Source: Sipunculus nudus (lineage: Eukaryota > Annelida > Sipuncula > Golfingiida > Sipunculidae). Taken from it: a stretch of DNA of 64,000 bases. A program made the position numbers and the translations under genes. The stretch is taken from NCBI GenBank assembly GCA_026874595.1, contig CM049307.1:9819579-9883578 (forward strand). Reading direction: 5' to 3'. This document shows, piece after piece, positions 27,548 through 38,980 of the stretch. A model generated the notes under the pieces. It was not told the origin of the DNA. It made no database searches and saw nothing but the letters and a program-made list of their open reading frames with translations. How positions within the stretch are numbered: the stretch's first letter is position 1; each line of letters starts with the position of its first letter.

Positions 27548-27561
27548 ATCACCAAGGAAAC
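27548..27561 (+). promoter_or_regulatory. X-box-like RFX site upstream of CFAP96
   Basis: The 14 bases ATCACCAAGGAAAC match the RFX X-box consensus RYYNYYWWRRNRAC at every position. They lie 430 bp upstream of the CFAP96 start codon. RFX factors drive ciliary genes in animals, so the site fits the neighbour's role. Orientation is opposite to the gene; binding is inferred. Confidence 0.4.
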
Positions 27562-27586
27562 CCCGGAAGTATGACAACCGGAAGTG
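27562..27586. promoter_or_regulatory. Paired ETS-type motifs (CCGGAAGT) at the CFAP96 promoter
   Basis: CCGGAAGT occurs at 27563-27570 and CCGGAAGTG at 27578-27586. The sequence is the GABPA/ETS core promoter motif, common in CpG-type promoters. The second copy is also the left target duplication of the MULE-like element that follows; the third copy is at 28696-28704. Confidence 0.45.
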
Positions 27587-28695
27587 GGTTGTTACTAAAA
27601 CGCGTGCACGCATGCGTGCGCCCAAAAGTGCGGACGGTGTACAAATGAACTTAAATCAAGCATAAATCAACTTAAATCTTGTATATTACAACACCGTCAT
27701 AGTGAAAGACATATTACAGGTCATCATACAAGTAAAACCCCATTGATTTGACTGAAAGATTCATATACTTGATAAGTTCATATTCAATTTTAGTTTCATT
27801 TATTGTGTTTTTGTATAGTTTTATTGTAAATGGTAATTGAATGTGTAAAAAATACAATTTTTAAATAAAAAAAATTGTATTTTATTATGAATGCATGTTA
27901 TCAGGCCTCGTGAATACCGATTCAACATACAAAATTTGTAGCTTACAGCATTAAGAGGACCAATAAATCAGTTTTATATTAAAATTAAATCCTACCAGAT
28001 ATATTTTTAATATAATTTATTGCAAAATAAATTTGTGTAAGATGCAATGAAAACATAGATTTACGTGCTATTTGTTAAATGGAAATGGGCATAGACACGG
28101 GCAGGGAAAAAATAATTCAAATATATGTTTAAAGTAAATAGAATGGGCTTTTACAAAATCGCCTCTTTGTGACTCGAGTAGCATATACTTTTTTTTCAGA
28201 CATCAAATATTCTTCTTGAAATAATTGTGATATAATTATTTATTTGAATGATAGCGAGTTCCTGTTATTTTGTGTAGTTAAGTTTTTGTATTGTTGTTAC
28301 TTTGGCCGAGAATGTTTGCTACAATTAAGTGTTGTGTGATACGTTTGTGTTTATTTGTTTTATTATGCAAGTTTTATGCAAGTTATTCTCGACCACTAGA
28401 ATAGTAGTTCCAATAACAAATAGTGATCTTCACATGAATTTCTCTAACCCAAAACATTGAATATCACCCAGAAATACATTTTATTTGTACTTTAAGAAAT
28501 TAATAATTAATAATAAGAAATTAAGAATTTAATATTTTGATCATTTATAATAATTAAATTGATTTTTGCAAAATTTAAGTTAATTTGTACACCGTCCGCA
28601 CCCAGGGCCGCACGCGTTTTAGCATATTTTTAAACAGTGTGAATCTGCGTGCACGCGCGCGTGCACGCATGCGTGCACACGTTTTAGTAACAACC
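27587..28695. mobile_element. MULE-like inverted-repeat element with 9-bp target duplication
   Basis: The terminal repeats begin GGTTGTTACTAAAACG (27587) and end with its complement (28695). They match for about 33 bp with one mismatch, through GTGCACGCATGCGTGC. After extra sequence in the right arm, a second matching block follows (GCGGACGGTGTACAAA on the left, its complement at 28585-28600). The element is bordered by CCGGAAGTG on both sides (27578-27586 and 28696-28704), an exact 9-bp duplication as made by Mutator-like transposases. The 1.1-kb interior is AT-rich and non-coding. Confidence 0.75.
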
Positions 28696-28704
28696 CCGGA
28701 AGTG

Positions 28705-30240
28705 GTGGTTTCTGCCTCACCCGCTGAAGAGCTATCCACCTGCCAGCGCGCCTTCCTCAACTCCCAGCGGCAAACTAACAGCTTCTCGAAGTAAGAATCT
28801 ACAAAATACATGAACCCAGTATTAATTATGTTGTCTGCATATTGTCCGTTCAAACCAACTTTTAGAAATCTGTCTAATAAAACGATGTAAATAGGCTGAC
28901 ATCAACGGTATAGTATCGAACCTCGCCGGTTCTACTGTGCGGCAGAATTTGCACAGTGCCGGCTTGCTGCAGTCTTGCAGCGCTGACATATATAGTAAAC
29001 AATACAAGCGCTGCAGCCTCTGGCGGGGAGAGTCTATACTATCTAAGTTTGTACGGATCCGTAAAGACCCTCAGACACGTATATGCCTTGTGAAGCGTGA
29101 GGACACCAAACAAACCCCACATATTATTATTGTTACAGATGGTTAGACTCCGTTGGGACCAAAACTTTTGCTGGATGATCAGCATTAATAAAGTATGGGC
29201 ACTTACTCAGAGTAAGTTACTCTGGATGAAGTCAGATAATGCATCGTCTCCGTCTGGCCGATGGCACTTTCCGGTTGGAACAACCAATAGGAATTTAGCA
29301 TCATTGACAACAAGCGATGTATGATGGGAAGGATGCTTATGAAAATATGGTTATCCTAGTGCACGGCACTGGCTTTCCTGGGAAAAGCCCCCCTGAATTC
29401 ATCTTTTGCATAGATTGCCCAACTAATTTGCATCAGATTCCTTTTCCGGCGGTGTCCAGTCGGCATGCAACATCTGAACCCCGGCAGTTCAAAGGATAAA
29501 AAAAACATTTACAGGCGCACATAAAGGTGATATATCGATTTAATTTGATACATAAAAAGTTTATTTCTATATATAAATACAAGATTGTTTCTCTATCGCA
29601 CAACAAGCAGTGGTAATTCATGTTACAGGTCCTTCCATGAACGGCAGGGTGAACTCTCACCGCCAGACGGTCGGACTCCATATCACAGATAAATGGAGTC
29701 AGTACGTGGCGGACTAAGTGCCGGCCTTTAATTGACACTTCCACGTTCTGTCAGCCTGTCACCGACAGTTGGACATCGTCAGACAATAGCAAGGAAGGTC
29801 AGTAGACTCGGTTCTCTGCGATCTGTGCCTGCACAGACTCCAGAGTGACAGAGACAGTTAACCACATTAACACTTATATCAGTACGACAGTAGTTATAGC
29901 AAATCTACTTCACAACAAACAAGCAAACAGTATATAATTTAGTTATAACATAAAAATAAATTTTAATGTGCCTTATCCATGCCCAGTGCTTCAACATCAC
30001 CGAACCGTCTTAACCTAGGTACCCTGATCATTAATATATGATAAATATGATTAAAATATTACCACTTTGCACCTAGCATGAATAAATTACCGTATTCGAC
30101 CTGGCGCTTACAAAGCGCAGCTAACCGCTGCAGGCGGCAGCACATGCAATGTAATTGTTTGTGTGACTACTATCAAAGTTTTATATTTTACACCATATTT
30201 TTCAAAAGGTGGCTTTCACTGGTCTGGCATTGTTGACGCC
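28705..30240. other. Region upstream of CFAP96 beyond the MULE-like element
   Basis: More GC-rich and CpG-containing than its surroundings. It starts with sequence that would have been contiguous with the CFAP96 promoter before the insertion. A GTAAGA donor-like site at 28791 after 28705-28790 could mark the first exon of a divergent + strand transcript, but no coding continuation was found. An inverted CCAAT-like word (ACCAATAGG) is at 29283-29291. The remaining sequence is unassigned. Confidence 0.3.
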
Positions 30241-30933
30241 ATCCGTAAACGAGTTGCGGTGGTTCTGATTTAGTAATCGACCTGTCAGTCTGTCCGTCCA
30301 CAAATTTTTTCCGGATGATAACTCCAGTTAATGTTTGACAGATTGAGTTCAGACCTTAAATATGTATTAACTATCAATTTTGGAAGATCCGTATTGATTT
30401 TGGGGTCCTGAGGTCAAAGGTCAAAAAAGTTATTCACAGTTTGGTGTTAAATTTTAGGTCCCTCTTTCAGCAGGGCAGAATCATAATTGTAACCATAATT
30501 GTTTGTTCCACCTTAACAGTAGGACAAGTCCTCATGTTAACAGCAACAAGGCATGATATATGGTCATAGTCAGCCATTTTTCTGTAAGTTATGCGGTAAA
30601 AACCATTACTGAACACCTAGTAAGTTTACGCTCTCTTAGCAAATATGCATGCAAAAGGACACACATTGTTAACACAATAACTTAAGAAAGTATTTCATAT
30701 AAGGTCCCCAGACTCACGGCTGTGATGGACCTTTTGATGGCCTACAACATGTTTGAAGATGGGTGACCTTGATGGATTTTCAAGGTCACAGAGGTGTTAA
30801 TGCTAAAATAAAATTAACCAAATAGCTCACAAACTGTTTGACTAACACACCCTGAACTTGCACCAGTAATGTTTGTTATGAAGGGCTAGGTCAAGTTTGA
30901 AGATGGATGACCTTGACAGAGGCGATAATTGTA
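30240..30933 (+). repeat. Interspersed repeat fragment
   Basis: It contains CTGTCAGTCTGTCCGTCC, GGATGATAACTCCAGTTAAT, GATTTTGGGGTC and GAAGATGGGTGACCTTGA. These phrases resemble the repeat at 62830-64000 and the TAGCCCTCAGC family, so this is a patchwork of old repeat copies. The ends are not defined. Confidence 0.35.
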
Positions 30934-32075
30934 TCCGCCAAAACAGTTTTGCGGATACTATGTTTTCAGCTGCACGCCGACGACGCGTAGGTGTCTGGAG
31001 AACTCCTCCGTAACCAATTATGTTCGGGTCACATGTGAACTGCTGCGCCCCGATTTTGTTTTGACCTCTGACCTTTCCTCTGCGCTCTGCGTCCGTTTGT
31101 TTGTCTGTTTTTGCACATAAACCCACATCTCAGGAACCGTTTGACGGATCAGGAAAATTTTTTTGCACAAATGTAGCCCTTGGAGAGCTTTATAACATAC
31201 ACAAAAAAATGGTGGCGCCACCTGCAACCATGTTTGCACAGTGTCCATCTGTTCGTCTGCCTTGGGTTAAAATCACTCATATCTCTGCAGTGATTTGACT
31301 AATTCACCTGAAATTCGGCATGCGTATACATCCTGGATAGCTTTTCTGATTTTATGACAGGTGGCGCCACCAACATTCACGTTTACGCTGCAGACATCCA
31401 AGCTCATATCTCAGGAACCATTTGACCGATTGGGCCAAAATTTTGCATGTGTATAGATCTCACATAGCTCTTCATCATACGCAAAACTGGTGGCACCACC
31501 TGCAGCCATTTTTGCACAGCTCCCGTCTGTTTGTCTGCCATGGGATAAAATCACTCATATCTCGGCAGTGGTTTGACATATCTGCCTAAAATTTTGCAGG
31601 TTTATACATCCCCGACAGCTCTCTTGATTTTATGACAGGTGGCACCACCTGCATTCTAGTTTATGCAGCAGACATCCAAGCTCATATCTCGGGAAACGTT
31701 TGACCGATTGGGCCAAAGTTTTGCATGTGTATAGTTCTCACATAGCTCTTTATCATACGCAAAACTGGTGGCGCCACCTTCAACCATTTTTGCACAGCGT
31801 CCATCTGTTTGTCTGCCACAGGCTAAAATCACTCATAAACATATAGTGGTTTGACTTATCTGCCTCAAATTTTGCATATGTATACAACTTGGACAGCTTT
31901 CTGGATTTTGTGGTAGGTGGCGCAACCTACTTACACCATTTGGCTGCAGACATCCATGCTAATATGCAACACTTCACTCTATTTCCCCTTGCCACTCAAT
32001 CCATGCCTCACTTCACCTGTTCTACTCTGATTTAGGTGGATACACGTAGTCGCTTGTCGACTACCCGTATTCTAG
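30934..32075 (+). mobile_element. Helitron-like element, TCCGCCAAAAC family, copy 1, dimeric 149/129-bp array
   Basis: The 5' end is A|TCCGCC (30933-30939) with a hairpin GTATCCGCCAAAAC / GTTTTGCGGATAC. The 3' end is TATTCTAG|T at 32069-32076 after an imperfect GACTAC-CC-GTATTC stem. Six palindromes (GGTGGCGCCACC or one-base variants) at 31211, 31360, 31489, 31638, 31767 and 31916 alternate at 149 and 129 bp, so the repeat unit is a 278-bp dimer. Non-coding. A second copy is at 45572-46451. Confidence 0.65.
31062..31074 (-). promoter_or_regulatory. Perfect DR1 nuclear-receptor motif inside a repeat
   Basis: TGACCTCTGACCT is, on the - strand, AGGTCA-G-AGGTCA, a perfect direct repeat with one-base spacing, the PPAR/RXR, HNF4 or COUP-TF type. 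The related copy at 45722-45734 reads TGACCTCTGACCC. Presence in a repeat makes function doubtful. Confidence 0.3.
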
Positions 32076-33137
32076 TTCTCAAATGATGTTAATGCAATAA
32101 CTTGCAAAGAATTTGATGAACAATACAATTCGTTTCTGCATAATAACTCCCCTAACATATGATGGATAGGATTCAAACATAATATGTATCACCAATGGCC
32201 TAAGGGAGAAGCTTATTGATATTTGGGTCAGAAAAAAAAAAGTAATTCACAGTTTGGTGTTCAGTTGCTGGTGTCTCCTTCAGCAGGCCAGAAATGGAGA
32301 ATCTTTTTCGAGTCACTCGTGTACAGTGGCATTACATTTTCACAGCATATTTTGTACAGACAATTTGAAGATTCCCCAGAAAAGGATATACTGGCCCAAC
32401 GCACCACAGTGGCTCTCATTTAGACCATGTTTGGACAAATCTATCTCCACTTCCAACATCTCAAGGAATTTGGACCTATTATAGTGACCATCAACAAATT
32501 TACATTGATAATATATGTAGCCATTCTACACAACACAAGGCATCTATAGACCCAAGACCAAGAACAGCTGAATCTCAGTTCAAGAGAATGACCATTTTAT
32601 CACTACTAACCAGCATCTGACTCTCTCTAATACTACAAGGTTCATTTACAGTCTCAAGCCTCACATATAATAAGGCCAGTTCAACATACAATACTGGAAA
32701 ACTATTTGACACAGCCCAGACAAGACTTCAACCAAGAATGATTGGCACAGGTAATACACAAATACAGAAACTAAAATGCATGCAGTTCTTTTATATCATT
32801 ATTTTGATAGCTTTGAACATTTTCACTTTACCATGATCCAGTTTATACATGTCAGCTGTTCTTTACACGTAATATTCAAATATCACTCTATCAACCCACG
32901 CTACCAAAGTACACCAGATTCACAGTACTTCAATTTATAATGACAGCATCTTTTGCAGGGCCCTTCCTGACCTGTCAGTTTTCTAGTTTTTAATAAAAAT
33001 TATATTTGGCACAATATTTTTTATTAAATTTTAATAAATAGATAAACTCTTATATTATATGTGCTGCTTATAGTTTATATGGCCAAGTCAAAATCTTTGT
33101 GACAATAGCACTCCATTTGTTAATAAAATAAATAAAA
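32076..33137. other. AT-rich stretch before the DIRS fragment
   Basis: No gene or complete element recognised. The segment 32956-32976 is the inverted counterpart of 21228-21250, so part is interspersed repeat. Confidence 0.4.
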
Positions 33138-33422
33138 TTGATCCTCTTCCCTGTCTCCGAAGATACTATCAAAATCATACATAAGCTAATTACGGCCTGG
33201 AGGCGTGTCACCTCACATCCACTAGTTTTAAGCACGGTCCGTTTCGGTTTCCGAATTTTGTTTTTCACCCCTCCGCCCCGCACAGCGTTTCCGTTCATTA
33301 CTCCCCCACCCCGGGATCCCGCCAAGCGTCTCGCGCTAGAAAATGCCATTCGGTCCCTTCACCTGAAGGGCGCCATTATCCCGGTCAATCCCGGTACTCC
33401 CGGGTTTTATTCCCGCATTTTT
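33138..33422 (+). pseudogene. DIRS reverse transcriptase, N-terminal piece
   Basis: Frame-1 reading contains ITAWRRVTSHPLVL, ALENAIRSLHLKGAIIPV and a terminal PGFYSRIF, the segments that precede the RT fingers in DIRS and Gypsy-like RTs. It stops at a T run where the inserted repeat begins. The open frame extends back to 33138, but recognisable similarity starts near 33165. Confidence 0.7.
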
Positions 33423-36364
33423 AGCTCAGCTGACTATAAGTCATCTGAGCTATAGTCGTGGTCCATTGTCCGTCGTCCGTCCGTCCATCTGTCCGTCCGT
33501 CTGTCTGTCCATCTGGATGTCCGTAAGACTGGCACGTTTCGACACCGTTGGACCTACGAATCTGAAATTGGGCATACAGTTAGATGTCCCTAAAATCTCC
33601 TACCATGCCGAAAATTTGGTCAATAGGACTTCGTTCCTTCGAGATATTAAGGAAAAACCTCAATTTTTTATTAGAAATCTATTTTCACACTTCAGGACTG
33701 CCTTATATCAAAACCACTCATCTGGTTTTCTTCATATTTACCATAAATATTCCACTATATAGTTTCTATGTACATGCCAGATATTAAGTCAGTATTATAT
33801 AATTTAAAAAAGTTATGGGCCCAAACATAATGGAATTTGTAAAAAAATCAGGAAGATATTTGGTCACTTAAGACCAAAAGTGTAAAAGGTAGGGACTTTT
33901 TTCCAGTAATACAACTTTAATTAATCGAAATTAAATTGTATACCAAAAATTAGATCAAAATCTGGTAAATTTTTTTAAATATTGGCAAAAATATAAAATT
34001 GGTACCTTAAATTTTGGCCACGGCACGTTTTTTCCTGTAAGTACTGTGGATTTAATTTTCACAGCATGTATACATAAGGATTTAATCTGTTAAAATCTGA
34101 AATTTGAAAATAAAAGCTGCAAAATTAGGCTAGTTATTGAATTTTTTTGGAGGCTCTTGTTGTATTCCCTTACATTGTCAAGCAGTCCACTTTGATGACT
34201 GTAGGTCATTCAGTGCACATCTCTATGCTCCCCAGGCTGTTGGCATAATTTTAGATGTCCCCAAAATCTCCTACCATACCAAAAATTTGGTCATTAGGAC
34301 TTCGTTCCTTCGAGATATTAAGGAAAAAAACTCCGTTTTCCATAAAAAAAGCCATTGTTACACTTAAAGGCTGCCTAATATCAAAACCACTGATCTGTTT
34401 TTGATTGTATTTAGTATTCACTTTCTTTCATACATTTTCTACGAACATACCAAAAATTAGGTCAGTATTGGGTATTATTTTGAAGTTATGGGGCAAAACA
34501 TAATACAATTTTTAAAAAAATCAGGAAATATATTTACTCACCTAACATGAGAATTGCTGAACCTAGAGACTTTTTTTCAGGAATATAACTTTATTTAATC
34601 AAGATTCAAGTGTTTACCCAAAATTAGATCACTACCACCAGGCTTCCCCTCTGCCCTGCACTCCCCCCCCCCCCCCCCCAGCAGGTGCATAAACTAGATG
34701 AATGTTATTATTTTCTGTATTTGATTCATTCTTATTCTAGGCTATGCTACATTTTAGATTTTGTATTTTACCACCAGGGTTACAGTGATTAAAGTGTACA
34801 TTTAATTGTGTCCACAAAGTGGTGTATTGCTCTGAAAGTGTGGATGTTCATGAGATAAGTAATTCCTTACTTCAGAGGAGTATAAACTTCACCAGGTGTG
34901 AAATTGAGTATTAATTCCAGTAATAAATTAAAACTGGGACAGTAATTAGCACAATGATATTGTTTGTCCCTCATTCAACCAACAGTGTGTTTACTTTATT
35001 TGAAAAGATGTTTAATTTTATCAAATTTACTGAATCTTTTATTTTATTTTGGTGAATAAAATTAACATGTACTGAAAACTCCAATGTGCAAAACTTTTTA
35101 ATAGTGATTCAAGGAATATTCTTGTAGATGCCATGTTGTGGCATTATTTTCTTTTAAATTCAGTTTAAATATTTATGATTTAAAAATAATAAAATATATG
35201 TGTATGCATAATATGACCCAATATGAGCTACACTCTGGATATATGATGATTGCAACTTTTGCAACAATTCTAATATTTTAACTTATAGTTTCAGTTTTTT
35301 ACTCTGTATATATAATGATTGCAACTTTTGCAACAATTCTAATGTTTTAACTTATATTTTCAGGTTTTTTTATTAAAAATTTATAAAACCTGTAAATAAA
35401 AGAATGATTCAGATATAATTTCTTAATGGAAAAAGTGGATATGCTTAAAAAAAATAGGATTATATATAAACTTATATGCATTATTCCCTTGAAAGTAAAA
35501 TAAAGGTATTAGTCCATTCTGTCAACTTCCCTGTCCATCTGTAAATTTTCATATGCATCACAGTATCTCAAAACTTTTACTGTTTTTCTTCATGACAGTC
35601 TTGTCAGAGTATTAATTGCAATCATATATTTAGAACTTTACTGTAACCAAGTAGGAGGGCCCCTTTCCTCTTAGCTTTTCATATTCTTATATAAATGAAA
35701 AACATTACAATAGAATATTTCTACATCCACCTTCGTGCTGCCCTCAATTTTCCCTTCTCTGAACCCCATCCCAAAGTCAGCCTCAGTAAGCAAGAACAAG
35801 ATGAATCAGATATATTCATTCTTTAATATTTTGTATAACTATTGGTCCATAGGTACCTATGTACATGCCAGAAATTATGTCAGTTTTGTGTAATATGTAG
35901 ACATAGTGGGCATCACAATAATGTACCTTGTCAAGACTAAAGAGATATTGTGTCATACAGTCACAAATTCATGAATCACTTCATCAGCATAGTTAATCAT
36001 AACATCATATCTGTCAAATTGAAAGCTTGCAGACTACCATACACTTTAGATCCTTCAACAAATAGCCTTATCATCATTCTACTACTGCTTATTACTGCTG
36101 TCATTGCATTCATATTTGCTCAAATATATCACAATTTTCAACCCCTCCTAAATAAATAAAAAATAAACCACTATATTTGACTCTATTAATCCATCAGTCA
36201 GGTAATTTCATTTATCATTTACTCACATATTACATTAAATTCCTTTAATAGCCCAACATGTCCATGATATTCATAAGCTTTATCGACTTGATAAAGTATC
36301 ACAGTGGAGGAACATTTATAGTCCAATCATGATCAGCTGAGCGCCGTGACCCATGGGTCCCTTG
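33421..36364 (+). mobile_element. Helentron-like element, AGCTCAG family, inserted in the DIRS reverse transcriptase
   Basis: The 5' hairpin is AGCTCAG...CTGAGCT (33423-33450) with an inner TGACT-ATA-AGTCA. The 3' end has the palindrome GACCCATGGGTC followed by CCTTG and TT. GCTCAGCTGA at 33424-33433 has its inverted copy TCAGCTGAGC at 36333-36342, about 22 bases inside the 3' end: an asymmetric terminal inverted repeat, as in Helentrons. The DIRS frame resumes exactly after it, so the insertion in a T run left at most a 2-base duplication. A block around AATCTCCTACCAT recurs at 33595 and 34266. The 2.9-kb interior has no long ORF. Confidence 0.6.
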
Positions 36365-36999
36365 TTCTTGTCCCCAAGCCACACGGACAGTGGTGCCCGA
36401 TTATAGATCTGAAGCACCTCAATGCCTTTATTCGACCACACCATTTTCGAATGTTCAATATTCCCGCCGTGCCCTGCACCGTCCGCCAGGGCGACTGGGC
36501 GTTCAAAATCGATTTAACAGACGGGTATTTCCATGTACCTATCCACCCTGTGTCTCAGCCGTACCTTCGGTTCGCCTACGGCACTCGCGTGTTTCAATTC
36601 AGAGCCCTCCCGTCCGGGATCAATATTACGATCCTTGTTCATGCTGTGACCACTTACCTCCGGTCGGTCGGGGTATCAGTCCTCCCATACTTGGATGACT
36701 GGCTCGTTCACGCCCCTTCTCGCGATCTCCTTCTCCACCATCAGGCCCTCGTGCTTTCCCTTCTTCGCAATCTTGGCTTTTTGGTCAATGTCCAGAAGTC
36801 TCATCTGGTCCCTACCCAGACCATTCAGTTTCTGGGCGTGGTCCTTGATTTTCAGGCCAGTCATGTATCTCTCCCGCTCGACTTCGCCATCAATCTTCGC
36901 CGGCGGATCCGATCCCTTCTGTCGGCTCGTCGTGTCAGCTCCCATCTGGCGGCTTCCTTACATGGTTCTCTCAACTGGGCGGTACGTTCATCCCTATAG
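36365..36999 (+). pseudogene. DIRS reverse transcriptase, catalytic part
   Basis: It resumes with LVPKPHGQWCPIIDLKHLN. The RT motifs are intact: FKIDLTDGYFHVPI (motif A), FRALPSGI (motif B region, normally F.L.FGL, here altered) and LPYLDDWLVHA with the YLDD metal-binding pair (motif C), then TIQFLGVVLDF. The frame ends at TAG 36997-36999, while the expected continuation (GRLFLCLVQSLL) is in another frame, so a frameshift lies near 36985-36995. Confidence 0.8.
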
Positions 37000-37372
37000 G
37001 CCGCCTGTTCCTTTGCCTGGTGCAGTCGCTCCTCCGCTCCACGCGTCTCCTGGGTTCGGCATCTCAGAGTACGGCGATTCTGCCTGCCCACCAGGCCTGG
37101 CGGGCCCTCCGCCCCTGGCTCTGGCTGTCATTTCTCCTTCGCGGCATTCCGTTCACGCAGACCATCGTCTTTACGATCTTTACCGACGCGTCTCAGATGG
37201 GCTTGGGTGCCCACCTGGCCGATCTTAGTATTTCCCGCCTCTGGTCTCCTCGAGAGCGTCTGCTCCATATCAATGTCCTAGAGCTCAGAGCAGTTCGTCA
37301 TGCGCTCAAACACTGGTCTCTGCGCTTCCTCGACAGTCATGTTCTAGTCATAACAGACAACACGACGGTTCC
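37000..37372 (+). pseudogene. DIRS RNase H domain, truncated
   Basis: The frame ending at 37628 reads FTIFTDASQMGLGAHL, then HINVLELRAVRHALKHW and LVITDNTTV, giving the D-E-D order of RNase H catalytic acids. After NTTV the expected sequence is lost and recombinase sequence continues in the next frame, so the junction region appears deleted or frameshifted near 37370. Confidence 0.7.
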
Positions 37373-37539
37373 GTGGTTTCCTCGGTGCCATTCGTTTCTC
37401 GTCTGTCCACCCATTCTCCTGCCGCTGTCAGTCGATCTGCCACTCCGTCCTCTCACTGCTCAGTCTTACCCTCTGAGCGCTTTCTTACTGTCGTCCGATC
37501 GCTCAAAGATCAGGGGTTTTCAACACCGGTTGTGGCTCT

Positions 37540-38630
37540 TGCAGCTGCTCCCCGTCAACGATCTTCCGACCGTGTGTATGACTCCCGCTGGCTCATCTTC
37601 TCTCGATGGGCCAGGGAGCGTCATATAGATCCACTGGATCCGCCGGTCCAGTCGATCCTTGATTTCCTGCTGCATTTATTACAGGATAAACGTTTGTCCT
37701 TCCCCACTATTCGCGGCTATCGGGCGGCTCTTCTTTCCGTGCTTCGCCCCTCCTTAGGGATTCGGTTCTCTGCCATCCTGTCGTTTCAGATTTTCTCCAG
37801 GGGGTCCGCGCTCGTCCTGCCCGCGGTACGTAGTTCCTTCCTGGCGCCTTGAAGTGGTACTCCGGCACCTCCGCGGCGCTCCTTATGAGCGCTCCTTATG
37901 AGCGCACCTGCTCCATCTGTCGCGTAAGACGGCCTTCCTCCTGGCGCTCGCCACTGCTGGCCGTCGTGCTGAGCTTCATGCTCTCATAGCCGATCCTAAA
38001 TTTTCTCATATTGCGGCTGACGGTTCGTCCGCGGACTTTCACTTACCTCCGGACTTTTATCGTAAATCGCAGTCTTACGATGACCCCGCAATTTCATGGC
38101 ATGTTCCTGCCCTGCCTAACGGCCGGTACCGGTTCGGCGCCACAAATTGCCCCGTCCGGGCATTAAGATACTATCTTAAGGCTACAAAATCTCTCCGGGG
38201 GGGCCGTAAGAAACTTTTTATTTCTTCAAAATTGGGTGCAGCCGATAAAGAAATAAGTCCTATTACTATCAGTAACTGGATCAAGGCTGCTATCATCGTC
38301 ACCCATGACTCTTTACGTCCGGCTGAACTTCAGTCCTTCCATGTCACGGCTCATTAGGTCAGGGCTATGGCCTCATCCTTCGCTTACCTTTCGGGCGTGT
38401 CTCCTGCCGCGCTGGTCAGAATGGGTATCTGGAAGTCCCCTTCCACGTTTACTCAATTTTACTTCAAGGACGTCCGCCTGCAGGACTCCGGCCTATATGC
38501 CATGGGTCCCGTGGTTGCCGCAGGCACTATTGTTAACGTCACCAGCACTGCTTCCTCGACGTCTACTCACGTCCGGCCCGCTACCTGCCTGCAGACGTTG
38601 TCTTCTGCTGTGATTTCTACTGCTTGCTGA
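37540..38630 (+). pseudogene. DIRS tyrosine recombinase with a nonsense codon in the HxxR box
   Basis: The N-terminal core-binding part (YDSRWLIFSRWARER, FLLHLLQDKRLSF, IRGYRAAL) is in the frame ending at 37852. The catalytic part runs in a different frame from 37911: LALATAGRRAELHAL carries the first catalytic Arg, the HxxR box is at 38352-38363, and FTQFYFKDV near 38450-38470 carries the nucleophilic Tyr. TAG at 38355-38357 falls directly after the His of HxxR. A 13-bp direct duplication (CTCCTTATGAGCG) at 37880-37905 accompanies the frame change. Stop at 38628-38630. The enzyme would integrate circular cDNA without target duplications; this copy cannot. Confidence 0.8.
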
Positions 38631-38691
38631 CCGCCTTCTCTTCATCCTCCTCGTTCCAGGTCAGTATCTCCCTCCCTATGGTTTATCTGTT

Positions 38692-38810
38692 TCTTCTCAT
38701 TAATACAGAAAACGCTCACATCGATATTTACGTAATAAAACCCCCCATTCCCCTCCCCGTGACTGGTGGTTTTGTTAGTAAACGGATGTGAGCTTTTCTG
38801 TATTACATTC
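38692..38810. repeat. DIRS internal complementary region
   Basis: Its right part (38739-38805) is the reverse complement of the terminal repeat at 38981-39049, with few mismatches over about 66 bp. Its left part (38695-38721) is a direct, partial copy of the start of that terminal repeat (CTCATTAATACAGAAAA..CTCACATC). The position downstream of the recombinase is where DIRS elements carry their internal complementary region. Confidence 0.65.
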
Positions 38811-38980
38811 ATCTCTCCCTCCCCTGATACTTCCTACTTCACCCTCGAATAAGTGGCTCTACCAAGGCGAGGCATGACCTAGATACCGAGAATGAGGCGG
38901 AAGTGGGCGATGATAGGCCTACTCAGGGAAAATTTTGTAAGTGGAGCTTCTGGCGTGTGAATTCTAACAGAATATTCTCA

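Noticed and set aside
28585-28853. Arg-Ala-rich ORFs on both strands
   Set aside because: They are produced by the GTGCACGC-type alternating sequence in the MULE-like terminal repeat.
33180-33420. CpG island or promoter because of raised GC content
   Set aside because: The sequence translates to the RT N-terminal region of the DIRS element, whose whole coding part is GC-richer than the host DNA.
36676-37228. ORFs on both strands overlapping the DIRS RT (89 aa on -, 177 aa on +)
   Set aside because: Shadow frames of the GC-rich RT and RNase H coding sequence; the RT motifs lie in the other frame.
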